Shown: positions 50,743 to 59,459 of the stretch, in pieces | How the letters are laid out: each line of letters starts with the position of its first letter | How positions within the stretch are numbered: the first letter of the stretch is position 1 | Assembly: GCF_018531495.1 (NCBI RefSeq) | Contig: NZ_JAHDTI010000019.1 | Span: 62,001 to 126,000, forward strand | From: Nonomuraea sediminis | GTDB taxonomy: Bacteria; Actinomycetota; Actinomycetes; Streptosporangiales; Streptosporangiaceae | Direction of reading: 5' to 3' | DNA: 64,000 nt | Translations under genes and position numbers: made by a program | Notes under the pieces: generated by a model | What the model was told of the DNA's origin: nothing | Databases searched by the model: none | What the model saw: only the letters and a program-made list of their open reading frames with translations

Positions 50743-53500
50743 GGAAGTCCTGGGCCATCCGGGCCCGCGCCACGATCCTGGCCAGGCCCGAGGTGCGGGC
50801 CAGCTTCTCGGCGCTGACCAGGTTGGAGTAGGCGGTCTGCGGGTCGCCGAGCAGGATGCCGGTGGTGCCCAGGTCGAGCAGGATGTCCGATTCGGCGAGC
50901 CGGTCCCCGATGCGGGTGGCGATCTCCAGCGCGCGCAGCAGCTCGGGGTAGGCCTGCTCCGGGTTCCCCTCCCGCGCGGCGAGTACGGCCAGGCCCCAGC
51001 GGATCCGCACCTCCGGCCGCAGGCACCCGCCCTGGCGGCACAGCTCGAGCGCCCGCTCCAGGTGTTCCCGCCCTTCCCGCGTCTCGCCGGTCGCGTGCAG
51101 CACCAGGGCCAGCCCGCCCACCGCGTCGGCCTCCGCCACCGGGTCGCCGCACTCGCGCAGCAGCCCGGCCGCCTCCAGGTAGGTGCCGTGGGCGCGCTCC
51201 CAGTCCTGGCGGAAACGGTCGAGGTCGCCCAGGAGGCGCAGCGTCAGGCCGCGCCCGTGCCGGTCGCCCAGCTCGGTGAAGTGGCGCGAGGCCTGGTTGA
51301 GCAGCTCCCTGGCGCCCATCGTGTCGCCGGTCAGCATCGCCCGCTCGCCGAGCGAGTACAGCAGCGCCGCCTCGCCGCGCCGGTTGCCCCTGTCACGGAC
51401 GCAGGCCAGCGCCACCTCGTGGGTCTCCAGCCAGAGGTCGAAGCACGCCCGCATCTCGAACACGGCCAGCGGGGCGATCGCCAGCTCCCAGCACGACTCG
51501 TCCAGCCCCGCCCTGGCGGCCCGCCGCACGGCCGCCGCGACGCGCTCCAACGCGACCGCGTCCGCCACGTCGTGATCCGGTCGCGGAGCGGGTGGTGCCA
51601 CCGGGTGGCGGGGCGCGTGGCCGCGGGGGATGGCGTGGTCGCGGCCGCGCAGGTGGGCGTGGGCGCGGTCGGTGAGGGTGAGCCAGGTGCCGAGGGCGCG
51701 TTCGACGGCGGCCGTCCTGGCGGGCTCCGGATCCTCGGCCGCGGCACGTTCGGCGGCGAAGCCCAGGAGCAGTTCGTGGCAGCGGTAGGCGAACCCGCCG
51801 CCCTCCGCCGGGCCCTGGGTGATCAGGAAGTGCTGCTCGGCCAGCTCGGCCAGCGACGTCTCCGCCGCGTCGACGGGCACGTCGATCAGGGCGGCCGCGA
51901 CGGTGGTGGACACCTCTGGCTCGCCGTACCAGCCGATGGCCCGGACCAGCGCGCGCAGGCCGGGGGAGAGCGCCTCGTAGCCCCGCCGCAGGGTAGGGCG
52001 CATCGCCTGACCGTCGTGCCGCAGCGTGTCCAGGATCGTCGCCGGGTCGCCGAGCCGGTCGGCCAGGCGCCGCAGCGGCCAGTGCGGACGGGCCGCCAGC
52101 TTGGCCGCCGCGATCCTTAACGCGATCGGCAGCCCCGCGCACAGCTCCACGATCCGGTCGGCCGCCTCCGGCTCCGCCCCGATCCGCTCGTCCTGGCCGC
52201 CAAGCGCGGTGACGAGCAGGCGCCCGGCGTCGGCGGGCGACAGCGGCGGTACGGCGACGCGGGACGTGCCGGGCAGCAGGGCGAGAGGGGAACGGCTGGT
52301 GGCCAGGACCGCGCTGCCTCCGTCGCCCAGCAGGAACGGGCGGACCTGGTCGGCGTCCAGCACGCCGTCCAGGAAGACGAGGACCCGTCGCGAGGCCAGC
52401 ACGCCGCGCAGCAGCCCCGACCTGGCCGCCACACCCGAGGGGATCTCCCGCACCCCGAGTGCGGTCAGGAAGCTGCCGAGGACGTCCTCCGGTGACGACA
52501 GGTCCTCGGCGTACAGCTGCCCGTCGGGGAAGTCGGCCCGGTGGGCCGCCTCCAGGGCGAGCGCCGACTTGCCCGCCCCGCCCTGGCCCGTGACCACGAC
52601 CTGCCCGCCGCCGCGCAGCGCCCGCGCCAGCCGGTCGAGTTCGGCCTCGCGCCCGATGAGCCACTCCGGCCGCCCGGGCAGCTGGCGCGGCACCGGCACG
52701 TCCAGCTCGTCCTGCTCGGGGCCCGGCAGGGTGAGGCCGCCGAGCTCCAGGCCGTCGCGCGGGTCGAGGGCGGGATCCTGGCGCAGTACGCGCAACTGGA
52801 GCTGCTGCAGGTCCGAGCCCGGATCGGTGCCGAGCTCGTCGCGCAGCAGGCCCTCAAGTCCTGAGTACACCCGCAGTGCCTCGCTGCCCCGCTGGGCCCG
52901 GTAGAGCGCGAGCATGAGCTGGCCGTGGAAACGCTCGCGCAGCGGATACTGCGCGGTCAGATGCCGCAGCTCGGCGATCACCTCCCGGTGCCGCCCGAGC
53001 GCGAGGTCGGCGTCGACGCGGTCCTCGACGGCCGCCAGGCGCCGCTCGTTCCACTCGGCGGCGGCGGTCACCGACGCGGCGCTGTCGAGCCCCGCCAGGG
53101 CGGGCCCGCGCCACAGCGCGAGCGCCGTACGCAGCGTGCGGGCGGCAGCCTCATGGTCGCCCGACCGCGCGGCCGCGCGCGCCTGCTCGTACAGCCGCGT
53201 GAAAACGAAAGCGTCGACCCGGTCGTCGCTGGCCGCCAGCGTGTACACGTTGTCGTGCACGTCGATGACCACTCCGTGCTTTCTGAGTTCCCCCACGCCG
53301 CGGTGCACCTGATTACGCGCGCTTTTGCTCGGTGTATCCCCATAAATCACATCGACGAGCGTGTCGACGGACGCCGAATAGGCCGGTCTCAGCAGCAGAT
53401 GCGCCAGCACCGCCCGGGAACGCCGGGTGGTGAGCCGGACCTCGTCCCCCCTCTCCCACATGACCGGCGGCCCCAGGATGCCGAAACGGATTGGCGACAC
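50705..53500 (-). CDS. AfsR/SARP-type regulator at the RiPP cluster edge
   Basis: A 931-residue regulator: OmpR-type winged helix (residues 1-88), BTAD (about 95-245), STAND NTPase (Walker A GQGGAGKSALA, Walker B VLVFLDG, CAGLPIAL) and a TPR region to the end. It is only distantly like the pair at 11.7-17.4 kb, so not part of that duplication. As the only large regulator beside the RiPP genes it is the natural candidate to bind the 11-bp-period repeat upstream of the YcaO gene. ATG at 53500; GGGGGGC upstream. A GAAACGGATTG sequence occurs twice near the start (53483-53493 and 53535-53545). Confidence 0.92.
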   Translation of the reverse strand: MSPIRFGILGPPVMWERGDEVRLTTRRSRAVLAHLLLRPAYSASVDTLVDVIYGDTPSKSARNQVHRGVGELRKHGVVIDVHDNVYTLAASDDRVDAFVFTRLYEQARAAARSGDHEAAARTLRTALALWRGPALAGLDSAASVTAAAEWNERRLAAVEDRVDADLALGRHREVIAELRHLTAQYPLRERFHGQLMLALYRAQRGSEALRVYSGLEGLLRDELGTDPGSDLQQLQLRVLRQDPALDPRDGLELGGLTLPGPEQDELDVPVPRQLPGRPEWLIGREAELDRLARALRGGGQVVVTGQGGAGKSALALEAAHRADFPDGQLYAEDLSSPEDVLGSFLTALGVREIPSGVAARSGLLRGVLASRRVLVFLDGVLDADQVRPFLLGDGGSAVLATSRSPLALLPGTSRVAVPPLSPADAGRLLVTALGGQDERIGAEPEAADRIVELCAGLPIALRIAAAKLAARPHWPLRRLADRLGDPATILDTLRHDGQAMRPTLRRGYEALSPGLRALVRAIGWYGEPEVSTTVAAALIDVPVDAAETSLAELAEQHFLITQGPAEGGGFAYRCHELLLGFAAERAAAEDPEPARTAAVERALGTWLTLTDRAHAHLRGRDHAIPRGHAPRHPVAPPAPRPDHDVADAVALERVAAAVRRAARAGLDESCWELAIAPLAVFEMRACFDLWLETHEVALACVRDRGNRRGEAALLYSLGERAMLTGDTMGARELLNQASRHFTELGDRHGRGLTLRLLGDLDRFRQDWERAHGTYLEAAGLLRECGDPVAEADAVGGLALVLHATGETREGREHLERALELCRQGGCLRPEVRIRWGLAVLAAREGNPEQAYPELLRALEIATRIGDRLAESDILLDLGTTGILLGDPQTAYSNLVSAEKLARTSGLARIVARARMAQDFLNGPLPEDPRRP

Positions 53501-53567
53501 ATCGCCCCCCTATGAGTGCCGCCCTAATTATCCGGAAACGGATTGACTTTGTCCCTGTCTGGTACTC

Positions 53568-54251
53568 CTACTTTCCCGTCAACTTGCGCAAGGCCGCTGT
53601 CACCGCCGCGGGATCGACGAGCTGGTGCAGGTGGTGGCCGGGCGTCCGCAGGACCGGCCAGCCCCGCCGCCGCGCCTCCTCCGCGAACGTCTCGTACGGC
53701 GGGCCGTACCACAGGTAGCCGCACCGCCCGCGGTCCCACCCGGCGGGCACGGGCACGAGCTGGGTGTAGTAGTCGAGCGGCAGCCGCGGCTGCTCGGCCA
53801 CCACCACGGCCCTGGTCTCCGCGTCGGGGAACATCGGCGCCACGTCCTCCTCGCTCCACCATTCCGTCCAGCGCGGCAGCAGCCCCTGCTCGTCGGCCAG
53901 CCCGCGCAGGAACGGCTGGAACTCCTCCTCGGCCACCCGCACCAGCCCCTCGCGCGGCGGCAGGTGCGCGTCGGCGAACACGCACGCCTCCACCCGCTCG
54001 CCCAGCCCCTCCCTGATCGCGGGCAGGAACAGCCCAGCGTTGCTGTGCGCCACCAGCGCGACCCGACCCTCCGGCGTGGCCGCCCGCACCGCCTCGACCA
54101 CGGCGGGCCAGTACGGCGGGCCGCCCCGGGTCACGCCGGTCAGGTCGGGCACCACGGCGGCGTGGCCCGCCCGCTTCAGCGCGGCGGCCACCGGCGCCCA
54201 GGTCGACGGGCCGACGGCGGGGCTGTGCACGAGCACGAAGGTCGACTGCAT
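53568..54251 (-). CDS. Alpha/beta hydrolase
   Basis: A 227-residue esterase-like hydrolase starting TFVLVHSPAVGPSTW. Nucleophile Ser in VAHSNAG, Asp probably in the FADAHLPPREG region, and terminal His in TPGHHLHQLVDP are seen. The sequence resembles the short hydroxynitrile lyase/MenH-like branch. The ATG at 54251 is preceded by GGTGGGGG; an in-frame ATG at 54269 is the alternative. It is downstream of the MocR-type gene with a 59-bp gap. Substrate unknown. Confidence 0.82.
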   Translation of the reverse strand: MQSTFVLVHSPAVGPSTWAPVAAALKRAGHAAVVPDLTGVTRGGPPYWPAVVEAVRAATPEGRVALVAHSNAGLFLPAIREGLGERVEACVFADAHLPPREGLVRVAEEEFQPFLRGLADEQGLLPRWTEWWSEEDVAPMFPDAETRAVVVAEQPRLPLDYYTQLVPVPAGWDRGRCGYLWYGPPYETFAEEARRRGWPVLRTPGHHLHQLVDPAAVTAALRKLTGK

Positions 54252-54310
54252 GCCCCCACCCTGGTCCATCGCCCGACTCCGGGAATCCTGATCAGCCCAG
54301 AGCTGACCGC

Positions 54311-55726
54311 TCAGACGATCAACTGATGCCTGGCCGTGGGGTGGCGCGTGCCGTCGTAGGCGGCCCAGGCCTCGGCCAGGCGTTCGACCGCCAGCGTCAG
54401 CTCTTCCTGGGGGAAGAGGAAGTGCAGGCGCATCCGGTCGGCCAGCCCGCCCAGGGGATCGAAGGACCTGCCCGGTGCCACGGCGACGTCGTGCCTGAGC
54501 GCCACCTGGGAGAAGGAGTCCACGTCGCCGCGCGGGATCCGCACCCACAGGGTCTGGCCGCCGAGCGCGGGTTCGAACGTCCAGGTCGGGAGCCGGGAAC
54601 GCAGTTCGGCGCACAGGTGGTCGTGGTTGGCGCGCAGCCGGCCCACCCTGGCCTGCCGTACCTCGTCGAGGCGGCGCAGCAGGAAGGCGGCGGCCAGCTG
54701 GGAGACCACCTCACCGCCCAGGTCGTGGACCGCGCGCAGCCTGGCCAGCCGGGAGATCAGCGGCGCCGTGGCGCGGATCCACCCCACGCGCAGCCCGCCC
54801 CACACCAGCTTGCTCATCGAGGCGATCGTGATGACGTGCTCGGCGCCGCTCGCGGCGTAGCGGGCCAGCGGCGCGGGCGTCTCGCCCGAGAAGCAGAGCT
54901 CGGCGTTGACCTCGTCGTCGATCAGCGGCGCGTCGAGCGCGGCGGCCCGCGTGACCAGGCGGTGCCGCTCGGGCGGATCCATGATCGAGCCCGTGGGGTT
55001 GCTCGCCGTGGGCACCACGTAGATCGCCGCGGGCCGGTCGGGGGAGCCGAGCGGCTTGACGATCGCGGCGGCGTGACGGAAGACCTCCAGCGCTCCCGGA
55101 TACGTCGGCGCCTGGGTGAGCACGGTGTCGCCGGGCGCGAGCAGCAGCGTCGCCAGCAGCGTGAGCGCCTGCTGGGCGCCGGTCGTCACCAGGATCTCCT
55201 GCGGCGTGGTGGGCAGGCCGCGGTCGCGGTAGTAGGCGGCGACCGCCTCGCGCAGCACGGGATTGCCGGCAGGCTGGTAGCCCAGGTCGCGGGTACCGGA
55301 CAACCGCGCGGCCGCCTCCTGGTAGGCCTCGACCATCGCCTCCGGCGGCTCGTCGGGGGCCGCGCAGGTCAGCAGCTGCACGCCGTCCGGCGGATGCAGG
55401 ATGTGCAGCAGCAGCGGGTTGGCCACCACGCTGTCGGCGGTGCGGGTGGCGGGCAGGTTGAGCGGGGCCACCCGGGTGCCGCTGCCCTGGCGGCGCACCA
55501 CGCGGCCCTCCTGCTGCAGCAGGTCGTAGGCGGCCACCACGGTGCCGCGGCCGACGGCGAGGCGGGTGGCCAGGACCCGGTCGGGCGGCAGGGGCTCGCC
55601 CGAGGGCAGCACGCCGTCGTCGATCAGGGCGCGGAACCTGGCCGCGAGCAGCAGGTAGAGCGGCCCGCGACCGGACGCCCACCGCCCGAGCAGGTCGACC
55701 AGATCATCGAGATTGGCCCCATTCAT
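54311..55726 (-). CDS. MocR-type regulator (GntR winged helix plus aminotransferase domain)
   Basis: A 471-residue PdxR/MocR-like protein: GntR winged helix at residues 20-85 (GPLYLLLAARFRALIDDGVLPSGEPLPPDRVLATRLAVGRGTVVAAYDLLQQEG), then an aminotransferase class I fold with TGAQQALTLLA, NPTG and the PLP lysine in SMSKLVWGGLRVGW. Such proteins sense PLP or amino-donor adducts and control a divergent gene. ATG 55726 is preferred to 55744 because the conserved part starts just after it. An inverted repeat (55727-55750) lies in the divergent region with the trans-sulfuration enzyme gene. Confidence 0.9.
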   Translation of the reverse strand: MNGANLDDLVDLLGRWASGRGPLYLLLAARFRALIDDGVLPSGEPLPPDRVLATRLAVGRGTVVAAYDLLQQEGRVVRRQGSGTRVAPLNLPATRTADSVVANPLLLHILHPPDGVQLLTCAAPDEPPEAMVEAYQEAAARLSGTRDLGYQPAGNPVLREAVAAYYRDRGLPTTPQEILVTTGAQQALTLLATLLLAPGDTVLTQAPTYPGALEVFRHAAAIVKPLGSPDRPAAIYVVPTASNPTGSIMDPPERHRLVTRAAALDAPLIDDEVNAELCFSGETPAPLARYAASGAEHVITIASMSKLVWGGLRVGWIRATAPLISRLARLRAVHDLGGEVVSQLAAAFLLRRLDEVRQARVGRLRANHDHLCAELRSRLPTWTFEPALGGQTLWVRIPRGDVDSFSQVALRHDVAVAPGRSFDPLGGLADRMRLHFLFPQEELTLAVERLAEAWAAYDGTRHPTARHQLIV

Positions 55727-55750
55727 GGACCAATTCTGCCGCATTGGATC
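55727..55750. promoter_or_regulatory. Inverted repeat in the divergent MocR promoter
   Basis: GGACCAAT at 55727-55734 and ATTGGATC at 55743-55750 form an imperfect inverted repeat with an 8-bp spacer. It lies immediately before the MocR start and 36 bp before the divergent gene, a likely regulator site. Confidence 0.45.
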
Positions 55751-55785
55751 TGAACTTCCTTCCCGATTCCGGAGAAGCTGGTGGC

Positions 55786-56949
55786 ATGAGACCAGACACC
55801 AGGGCCGTTCACCTGCCGCAACCCCCGATCGAGGGCAGCCGCCCCATCAGCGTGCCGATCTACCAGACCTCCGGCTTCGTGTTCGACGACCCGGCGGTGA
55901 TGGCCGACGGGATGAGCCGCCCCGACGGTCCGTTCGTGTACGGCCGCTACACCAACCCCACCGTCCGCTCGCTGGAGGAGGCCGTCTCCGGCATGGAGGG
56001 CGGCGCCGGGGCCATCGCCACCGGCTCGGGCATGGGCGCGATCAACACGGTGCTGCTCGGCCTGCTCAAGCCGGGCGACCACCTGATCGCGCAGAAGGCG
56101 CTCTACGGCGGCACCGCCGCCATGATCAACGAGCTGGTCGGCCGCTTCGGCATCACCGTCAGCTACGTGCCCGAGGACGACCCCGCCGCGCTGCGCGCCG
56201 CCGTACGCCCCGAGACCAGGCTGGTCTACCTGGAGACCATCGCCAACCCCATCGCCCAGGTCGCCGACCTGCCCGGCATGTGCGCCGCGGCCCGCGACCT
56301 CGGCATCCTCTCGGTGGTCGACAACACCTTCGCCTCGCCGATCCTGTGCCGCCCGATCTCGCACGGGGCGGACATCGTCCTCCACTCCACCACGAAGTAC
56401 CTGTCCGGCCACACCGACGTCGTCGGCGGCATCGCGGTCTTCGCCGACGAGGCGCTGTGGAAGAAGGTGTGGCACTTCTCGATCGAGCTCGGGGCCTCCG
56501 CCGACCCGTTCGCGGCCTGGCTCACGCTGCGCGGGATGCAGACGCTGGCGCTGCGGATGGAGCGGCACTGCTCCAACGCCCGCCTGCTGGCCACCCGGCT
56601 CGCCGAACACCCCGCCGTCTCCGCGGTCCACTGGCCCGGGCTGCCCGGCCACCCGTCCTACGAACTGGCGGCCAAGCTCCTGCCGGACTTCGGCGGGGTC
56701 TTCGCCTTCGACCTGGCCGGTGGGCGGGAGGCGGGGGAGAAGTTCATGAGCTCGATCCGGCTCGCGCTGCTCGCGCCGTCGCTGGGCGGGGTCGAGACGC
56801 TCGTCCTGCACCCGGCCACCACGTCCCACCGCTCGCTCAGCGCCGCCGAACTGTCCCGCCACGGCATCACCGAAGGCACGGTGCGTATCGCTGTCGGCAT
56901 CGAGCACCCCGAGGACCTCTGGGAGGACATCTCCCAAGCCCTGCCGTAA
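55786..56949 (+). CDS. Trans-sulfuration PLP enzyme (Cys/Met metabolism family)
   Basis: A 387-residue enzyme of the cystathionine gamma-synthase/gamma-lyase/methionine gamma-lyase family. Seen are the YTNPTVRSLEEAV block, cofactor site TGSGMGAINTVLL, YLETIANP, VVDNTFASP and the PLP lysine in HSTTKYLSGHTDVVGG. It makes or breaks carbon-sulfur bonds of amino acids; the precise reaction cannot be told from sequence alone. The ATG at 55786 follows GGAG and GGTGG. Divergent from the MocR-type regulator that probably controls it. Confidence 0.9.
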   Translation: MRPDTRAVHLPQPPIEGSRPISVPIYQTSGFVFDDPAVMADGMSRPDGPFVYGRYTNPTVRSLEEAVSGMEGGAGAIATGSGMGAINTVLLGLLKPGDHLIAQKALYGGTAAMINELVGRFGITVSYVPEDDPAALRAAVRPETRLVYLETIANPIAQVADLPGMCAAARDLGILSVVDNTFASPILCRPISHGADIVLHSTTKYLSGHTDVVGGIAVFADEALWKKVWHFSIELGASADPFAAWLTLRGMQTLALRMERHCSNARLLATRLAEHPAVSAVHWPGLPGHPSYELAAKLLPDFGGVFAFDLAGGREAGEKFMSSIRLALLAPSLGGVETLVLHPATTSHRSLSAAELSRHGITEGTVRIAVGIEHPEDLWEDISQALP

Positions 56950-57133
56950 CTTCATCTCACCGCTCGTACGGGACTCCATCTCACCCCTCATACGGCAAGG
57001 CCGCCGCCACCGCCACCCACCGCACTCCGGCCGGGCCCTGTCCAGGGAGACGCTCCTCCAGCGGCGCGCGCTCACCCGCCGCAACGCCCCTCAGAACCCA
57101 CGTCCCTCGGCCCCCGCTCCTCCGCCGCATTCC

Positions 57134-57406
57134 GCCGACCACCGTCTCGCCGCCCTGGCGCTTGGAAGACCCTTGTGACCTGGGCGCGAGAGAACCGCGA
57201 AACCCGACTCCCGTCGACCGGGCGTCCGGAAACCCTTCGGGATCTGGGCGCCCGGGGATACCTCCTGGCCCGGGGCACCGTCCTGGTGTGTCGCATGGAA
57301 CCCATGTCTCGCGGCCCTTGGTTTCCCGCCGCACAGGGCGCCGTGTTTCGCCGACCACAGTCTCGCCGCCCCGGCGCCTGGAAGACCCTCGTGACCCGGG
57401 CGCGAG
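57134..57406. repeat. 57-bp imperfect direct repeat, 216 bp apart
   Basis: Copy 1 is 57134-57190 and copy 2 is 57350-57406. They differ at about five positions, mostly C/T. A shortened, more decayed echo (CCTGG-AAG stretches) lies near 57515-57560. Part of the repeat-rich tract that continues to 63 kb. Confidence 0.7.
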
Positions 57407-57528
57407 GGGCCAGCGTCCCGCCGACCCCGCGTCCTGAAACTCTCGGTTTCCAGGCGTCCGGGGAAGCCTCGTACCCGGGCGTCCGGTAACTGCGGAATCC
57501 GCGTCCCTCCGCCCCTGCGCCTGGGAAG

Positions 57529-57560
57529 CTCCAGCGCCAGGGAAACCCTGGCGCCTGGAG
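57529..57560. other. Strong hairpin upstream of the ArsR-type gene
   Basis: A 15-bp stem with one bulged C and an AAA loop (57529-57542 with 57546-57560). It lies 74 bp before the ArsR-type start. It may be a terminator of upstream transcription or part of the repeat tract. Confidence 0.5.
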
Positions 57561-57617
57561 CCCTCGCGTCGTGTGCCTGGAATTTCGGGAGCGTGGGTTG
57601 ACGGGAGGGTTAGGGGA

Positions 57618-57633
57618 TTAGGAAAATGCCTAA
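57618..57633. promoter_or_regulatory. Operator-like inverted repeat at the ArsR-type start
   Basis: TTAGG-N6-CCTAA (57618-57622 and 57629-57633) ends directly before the GTG at 57634; another TTAGG lies at 57610. Short AT-containing palindromes over the promoter are typical ArsR autoregulatory sites. Confidence 0.45.
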
Positions 57634-57930
57634 GTGCTGTCCGAGATGCAGGCGCTGGCGAGTCGGCCCAGGTTGCTGATCCTGGAGTGGTTGAAGGATC
57701 CTGTGGCGCACTTTCCGCCCCAGGTCGACGGGGATCTGGTGGCCGATGGGGTGTGCTCGCTGTTCATCGCGCAGAAGCTCGGGATGACGCAGCCGAGCGC
57801 CACCGGTCACCTCAAGATTCTGGAGCGCGCCGGGCTGATCAGGGGCAAGCGGATCAAGCAGTGGGTGTTCTACCAACGGGACGAGCGGCGGATAGCCGAG
57901 CTCAAGCGGACCATCGACCAGGAGCTGTGA
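57634..57930 (+). CDS. ArsR-family winged-helix regulator
   Basis: A 98-residue winged helix: MQALASRPRLLILEWLKD, then LFIAQKLGMTQPSATGHLKILERAGLIRGKRIKQWVFYQRDE. The metal-sensing ELCVCDL motif is absent, so it senses something else or nothing. GTG start at 57634; an ATG at 57646 is the other choice. The stop TGA shares its last base with the ATG of the dehydratase gene, so the two are translationally linked and the regulator probably controls that gene. Confidence 0.85.
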   Translation: MLSEMQALASRPRLLILEWLKDPVAHFPPQVDGDLVADGVCSLFIAQKLGMTQPSATGHLKILERAGLIRGKRIKQWVFYQRDERRIAELKRTIDQEL

Positions 57931-59222
57931 TGATACTTCCGGATGTACGGGCGGCGGCCGAGCGGATTCGCGGGCACGTCCTGCGGACGCCCGTCTACGA
58001 GGTGGCGCCGGGGCTGTTCTTCAAGCTGGAGCAGTTGCAGCATTCCGGGTCGTTCAAGGTGCGCGGGGCGTTCAACCGGATCCTGTCGGCGGGGAAGCTG
58101 CCCGAGGCCGGGGTCATCGCGGCCAGCGGCGGCAACCACGGGCTGGCGGTGGCGTACGCGGCCAGGTCGCTGGGCGTACGGGCGGAGATCTTCGTGCCGA
58201 CCGTGACGAGCCCGGTCAAGGTGGCGGGGCTGCGGGCTCTGGGCGCCCACATCACACAGACGGGGTCCATCTACTCGGAGGCCGCCGAGGCCGCCGCCAA
58301 GCGCGCCGCCGAGACCGGGGCGCTGGAGGTGCACGCCTACGACCAGCCCGAGGTCGTGGCCGGCCAGGGCACCGTCGGCCTGGAGATCATGGAACAGACG
58401 GGCGGCGTCGACACGATCCTGGTGGCCGTGGGCGGCGGTGGCCTCATCGCCGGCATCACCCTCGGCTCGGGAGCCTTGAGAGTCGAGGGCGTTCAAGAGG
58501 CCGGAACCGCCACGGGTCAGCCCGGGATCGTGTCGGCCACGGCTACAGAAGGTGGCACCGTCTCCGATGCGGGCAACGCGCGTGGCGCGGTTGGGGAGGC
58601 CCGCGGTGAGGCGGGGAACGTGCGGGGTGCGGGTGGGGAGGCCCGCGGTGAGGCGGGGAACGTGCGCGGTGCGGGTGGGAACGCGCGTGGCGCGGTTGGG
58701 GAGGCCCGTGGTGAGGCTGGGAAAGCCCGTGGTGAGGCTGGGGAGGCTCGCGGTGAGGCGGGGAACGCGCATGGCGTGGCGGGTAGCGCACGTGGTTCGG
58801 CGGGGGAGATCGGCCGTGAGGGGGGAAGCCGTGTGTTGCGGGGTGAGGGTGGGCCGCGGGTTGTGGCGGTGGAGCCGGAGTTGACGCATGCGATGCACAG
58901 CGCGTTGGAGGCGGGTAGGCCCGTGCCCGTGAAGGTGAGCGGGGTGGGGGCCGACGCGCTCGGCGCCACGAAGGTGGGGGTGTTGGCGTACGACATCGTG
59001 TCCCGTGCCGGGGTTGAGAGCGTGCTGGTGTCCGACGAGGCGATCATCGAGGCTCGCCGTACGCTCTGGGAGGAGCACCGACTGGCCGTCGAGCACGCGG
59101 GGGCGACGGCCTATGCCGCGTTGCTGGCGGGCGCGTACGTGCCTGAGCTGGGAGAGCGGGTCGCGGTGCTGGTGTGCGGGTCGAACACCGATCCTGCCAC
59201 GCTGGTTCAGCGGCAGGGGTGA
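57930..59222 (+). CDS. Threonine/serine dehydratase-like PLP enzyme with inserted heptapeptide repeats
   Basis: A 430-residue fold type II PLP enzyme. The PLP lysine is Lys43 in HSGSFKVRGAFN, followed by AASGGNHGLAVA, the phosphate-binding loop VGGGGLIAG (about residue 172) and terminal VCGSNTD. Without an insert the family is about 310-330 residues. Here about 120 extra residues lie between the GGGGLIAG loop and VVAVEPE; residues 215-298 are twelve 7-residue units, consensus G-x-A-R-G-E-A. The insert is in frame and the downstream half is intact, so the protein may still fold. Deaminates Thr or Ser, or racemises; exact substrate unknown. Confidence 0.85.
   Translation: MILPDVRAAAERIRGHVLRTPVYEVAPGLFFKLEQLQHSGSFKVRGAFNRILSAGKLPEAGVIAASGGNHGLAVAYAARSLGVRAEIFVPTVTSPVKVAGLRALGAHITQTGSIYSEAAEAAAKRAAETGALEVHAYDQPEVVAGQGTVGLEIMEQTGGVDTILVAVGGGGLIAGITLGSGALRVEGVQEAGTATGQPGIVSATATEGGTVSDAGNARGAVGEARGEAGNVRGAGGEARGEAGNVRGAGGNARGAVGEARGEAGKARGEAGEARGEAGNAHGVAGSARGSAGEIGREGGSRVLRGEGGPRVVAVEPELTHAMHSALEAGRPVPVKVSGVGADALGATKVGVLAYDIVSRAGVESVLVSDEAIIEARRTLWEEHRLAVEHAGATAYAALLAGAYVPELGERVAVLVCGSNTDPATLVQRQG
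58572..58823 (+). repeat. 21-bp minisatellite inside the dehydratase gene (12 units)
   Basis: Twelve tandem in-frame 21-bp units encode heptapeptides of the form G-[NEKS]-[AV]-[RH]-G-x-x. Units 2 and 4 and units 3 and 5 are nearly identical in DNA, showing recent higher-order (42-bp) duplication. Confidence 0.9.
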
Positions 59223-59400
59223 CCCGAGGGCACGTATCCGGGGGAGCGGGTGGTGGTGGTGTGTGGGTCGAGCACCGATCCGGTCACGCTGGTTCAGTCG
59301 CGGGGGTGACCCGAGGGCGCGTATCCGGGGGAGCGGGGTGGTGGTGCTGATGCGCGGGTTGAACACCGATCGGGCCACGCTGGTTCAGTCGCGGGAGTGA
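59131..59400 (+). repeat. Three tandem copies of the dehydratase 3' end
   Basis: The coding 3' end (to stop 59220-59222) is followed by two further copies of about 87-91 bp, ending at stops 59307-59309 and 59398-59400. In the right frame copy 2 reads TYPGERVVVVCGSSTDP-VTLVQSRG, matching the gene's own GERVAVLVCGSNTDPATLVQRQG; copy 3 has one extra G. Copies 2 and 3 are not translated as part of the gene. Confidence 0.88.
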
Positions 59401-59459
59401 CCTGTGGGGTCGCTCTCGGGAGCGATGCCGGGCAGGAAGCGGACATCTAGACTCGCCCG

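Larger units (their letters stand above)
56950..57633. other. 684-bp non-coding region with degenerate direct repeats
   Basis: No gene can be supported here. Open frames exist on both strands but none has a ribosome site, family pattern or signal sequence. A 57-bp segment at 57134-57190 recurs at 57350-57406 with about five differences. The hairpin at 57529-57560 and an ArsR-type operator near 57618 end the region. It looks like decayed or expanding repeat DNA. Confidence 0.6.

Noticed and set aside
53483..53545. GAAACGGATTG pair as SARP autoregulatory repeats
   Set aside because: The period is 52 bp, not 11 or 22, and one copy lies inside the coding start; kept only as a note.
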